From: Zygnema cylindricum
Lineage: Eukaryota > Streptophyta > Zygnematophyceae > Zygnematales > Zygnemataceae
Reading direction: 5' to 3'
DNA length: 64,000 nucleotides
Assembly (NCBI GenBank): GCA_037447655.1
Contig: JBBHKE010002555.1
Span: 122,001-186,000, forward strand
A program made the position numbers and the translations under genes. Each line of letters starts with the position of its first letter. Position 1 is the first letter of the stretch. Below the pieces are notes generated by a model. That model saw only the letters and a program-made list of their open reading frames with translations, ran no database searches and was not told where the DNA came from. This document shows, piece after piece, positions 62,568 through 64,000 of the stretch.

Positions 62568-63660
62568 TTAAAGTACGCGGAAAGGAGCGCACTCAGCCGG
62601 GCCAGATTCTTCTATTCTCTTAATTGAACAAAACGCACTTTATTTCGCGCCTAACGGAGGCCGGACGACGGAGTTACTCCGTTCCAAAGATTACCATCAT
62701 GTTTCATGTGACCAAATGCCAACTGTCCGATTGGGGGCTACATTGTGGAACACCACGTAAGTTTTGGGATAGTCTTGTAGAATTTGCTGTTGGCTGTTAG
62801 TAGGAGGCTAGTTGAGGTCTGCCAGCCGGGTAGAGCATTTATTAATGAGAGTCAAAGTTAGGCGTTTCACGTCAATTTATAACTTTGTTGCTCAGGATTG
62901 TACCATAGAAAAACACGTGGCTTCTAATCTATCCGGAGATAGTCGCCTAACTTTTTGCCTTGAGTGTAGTACAACCTATTTTGTCTTATGTCTTGAAGAT
63001 AACAATTCCTGGCCGGTGATTGGATCCTAGTATTGCTTTGACTTTGGTACTATCGGTAGGACAAACTTTGCTTGTATAAGGCACTTGGGGCCGAGGGAGA
63101 CAGGTTGTTGTTTCAGTACTGTCTCTTGAGAAAAACCCTAGAAATTCCAGCAAACTTTCTTGTTGAGAAATTTAGTTTGGCATGTGATTTTGACCCTATT
63201 GCCATCTTGGTTTGCATCCTTCCTTTGTGGAAATCGTAGTCCAGTTGGGTGGTTGGCATCGTCTTTCCTGTTTTGGGCGATTTGGGGACTGGTGTTTGTT
63301 AGAAACCAAGAAGGGTCTTGCCGGTTCCGAGTCGCGGAAATCGAGGAGTTAAGGAGGCCTTACCTGTTCCGGGGTTTTCAGGGGGAGATTTCGTCTCCTC
63401 TTGGTTGTCCACGTTACGTTTTGGGGGTAGGTTGAGCTCGATTGCTATTATTCCACATTCTAACTTTATCCTCTATTTTTCTAAGGGCAAGGTGATATTG
63501 TTAATTCTGAGACAACATTTTTTTATATTTCTATCCTTTCATTTTTCTGAGTGGAAGCATCTGGGTTCTCTCTTTGGTATTCCTTTTTGAGGCTTTGGTT
63601 AGGTTTCTTCCGGGGTCAATTACCAAAATCTTTTGTACCAGAATAGTGGATTTTGAGAGG
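62568..63660 (+). repeat. Gypsy LTR, second copy
   Basis: Related over about 1.1 kb to 54780-55906 (reverse orientation): GGAGGCCGGACGACGGAGTT, TGTATAAGGCACTTGGGGCC and AAGGTGATATTGTTAATTCT. Its TATA-like word is at 63075-63081. It joins the integrase fragment directly, with no polypurine tract between, so the upstream junction is abnormal. Confidence 0.75.
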
Positions 63661-63719
63661 ATTTTTGTTAGGTTCCAACAGATTGTCACAAAATAAAGGA
63701 CCCGGCTCCACCTCTAAGG

Positions 63720-64000
63720 ATCCCCTCCTTTCCCCCGGCCAAGAGCGGGAAGGAGAGGGGGGAGGGGATATCTTTTCGCCCTCCCCAAGCACTTATCCCC
63801 ACCTTTGCATGCATGCTCACAGGAAAAGGCGGGAAGCATTGGGAACAGGCATGGTTGTGGGGAGCATTCGCATTCTGGGGAAGGTTGATTGCAGTACTCC
63901 AATGCCAATTACCCTGCAGTGGGCCCTCCTCTGATGTTTGCAGGCACGCTCGACAGGTTATACTCATAAAGAAGGAATAGACTATGAAAAACCTTTGCAC
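63720..64000 (+). mobile_element. Gypsy 3'-region-like sequence
   Basis: AGGGGGGAGGGGATATCT (about 63756), a GGGAAGCATTGGGAACAGG block and GGGGAAGGTTGATTGCAG (about 63877) parallel the sequence after the pol stop in the main element (45120 to about 44930, minus). It runs off the window. Following an LTR without gag or pol, it could be an internally deleted derivative. Confidence 0.45.

Noticed and set aside
63943-63955. GGCACGCTCGACA shared with the minus strand near 44905
   Set aside because: Only 13 bp; similar spacing hints that the gypsy 3' region might extend further, but it is too short to decide.

Overview
The window looks like nuclear DNA of a plant-lineage eukaryote. Split coding exons carry GT-AG borders, plant-type telomere-like TTTAGGG/TTAGGGTTT motifs occur near the left end, a Polycomb E(z)-type SET gene is present, and most of the rest is decayed retrotransposons of Ty1/copia, Ty3/gypsy and non-LTR type. 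A streptophyte (charophyte) alga is my best guess, partly because I recall retrotransposon-borne DNA methyltransferases being reported from that group. The species is not determined.

Layout. 0-1.5 kb: AT-rich DNA with telo-box-like repeats. 1.9-5.8 kb: decayed copia family B, a copia RNase H remnant, tRNA-like sequence and a SINE-like repeat. 5.9-10.8 kb: a degenerate LTR element (family C) with a CCGTACG-rich tandem array, a zinc-knuckle gag and a protease remnant. 10.9-14 kb: a 12-bp minisatellite and a badly decayed LINE. 16.4-22.1 kb: a host gene on the minus strand (acidic first exon, a CxCxxC/Arg-rich exon, a final exon), not identified. 22.7-25.6 kb: a ~354-bp direct duplication and a hAT-type MITE with a perfect 8-bp target duplication inside an ORF-like stretch. 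26.0-29.84 kb: a LINE with a restriction-like endonuclease. 30.8-35.4 kb: the last four exons of an E(z) histone methyltransferase (minus strand). 35.9-43.6 kb: copia family A, partly tandem, plus an inverted copia fragment. 44.3-44.9 kb: a copia-B fragment. 44.9-55.9 kb: a large Ty3/gypsy element (minus strand) inserted into a second LINE copy (55.9-58.24 kb). 58.4-61.3 kb: a tandem repeat, copia-B gag and leader, tRNA-like sequence and a SINE. 61.4-64 kb: a second, truncated gypsy copy with its LTR.

The standout is the gypsy element. In sense order it carries LTR, Gag, a protease ORF, a complete C5-cytosine DNA methyltransferase, then RT-RNase H-integrase ending in a PHD-like finger. The protease and methyltransferase ORFs share one frame and are separated by a single UAG followed by CAA-UUC, close to the known leaky-stop context. 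The pol ORF starts in the +1 frame with a ~51-nt overlap. This suggests one polyprotein made by stop readthrough plus frameshifting, or separate re-initiation. The encoded enzyme could methylate element copies or host DNA; the PHD-like finger could steer integration to particular chromatin. Both roles are inference.

Most other coding sequence is broken: copia-A has substituted catalytic residues in integrase and RT, both LINE copies have frameshifts, and the second gypsy copy has stops.
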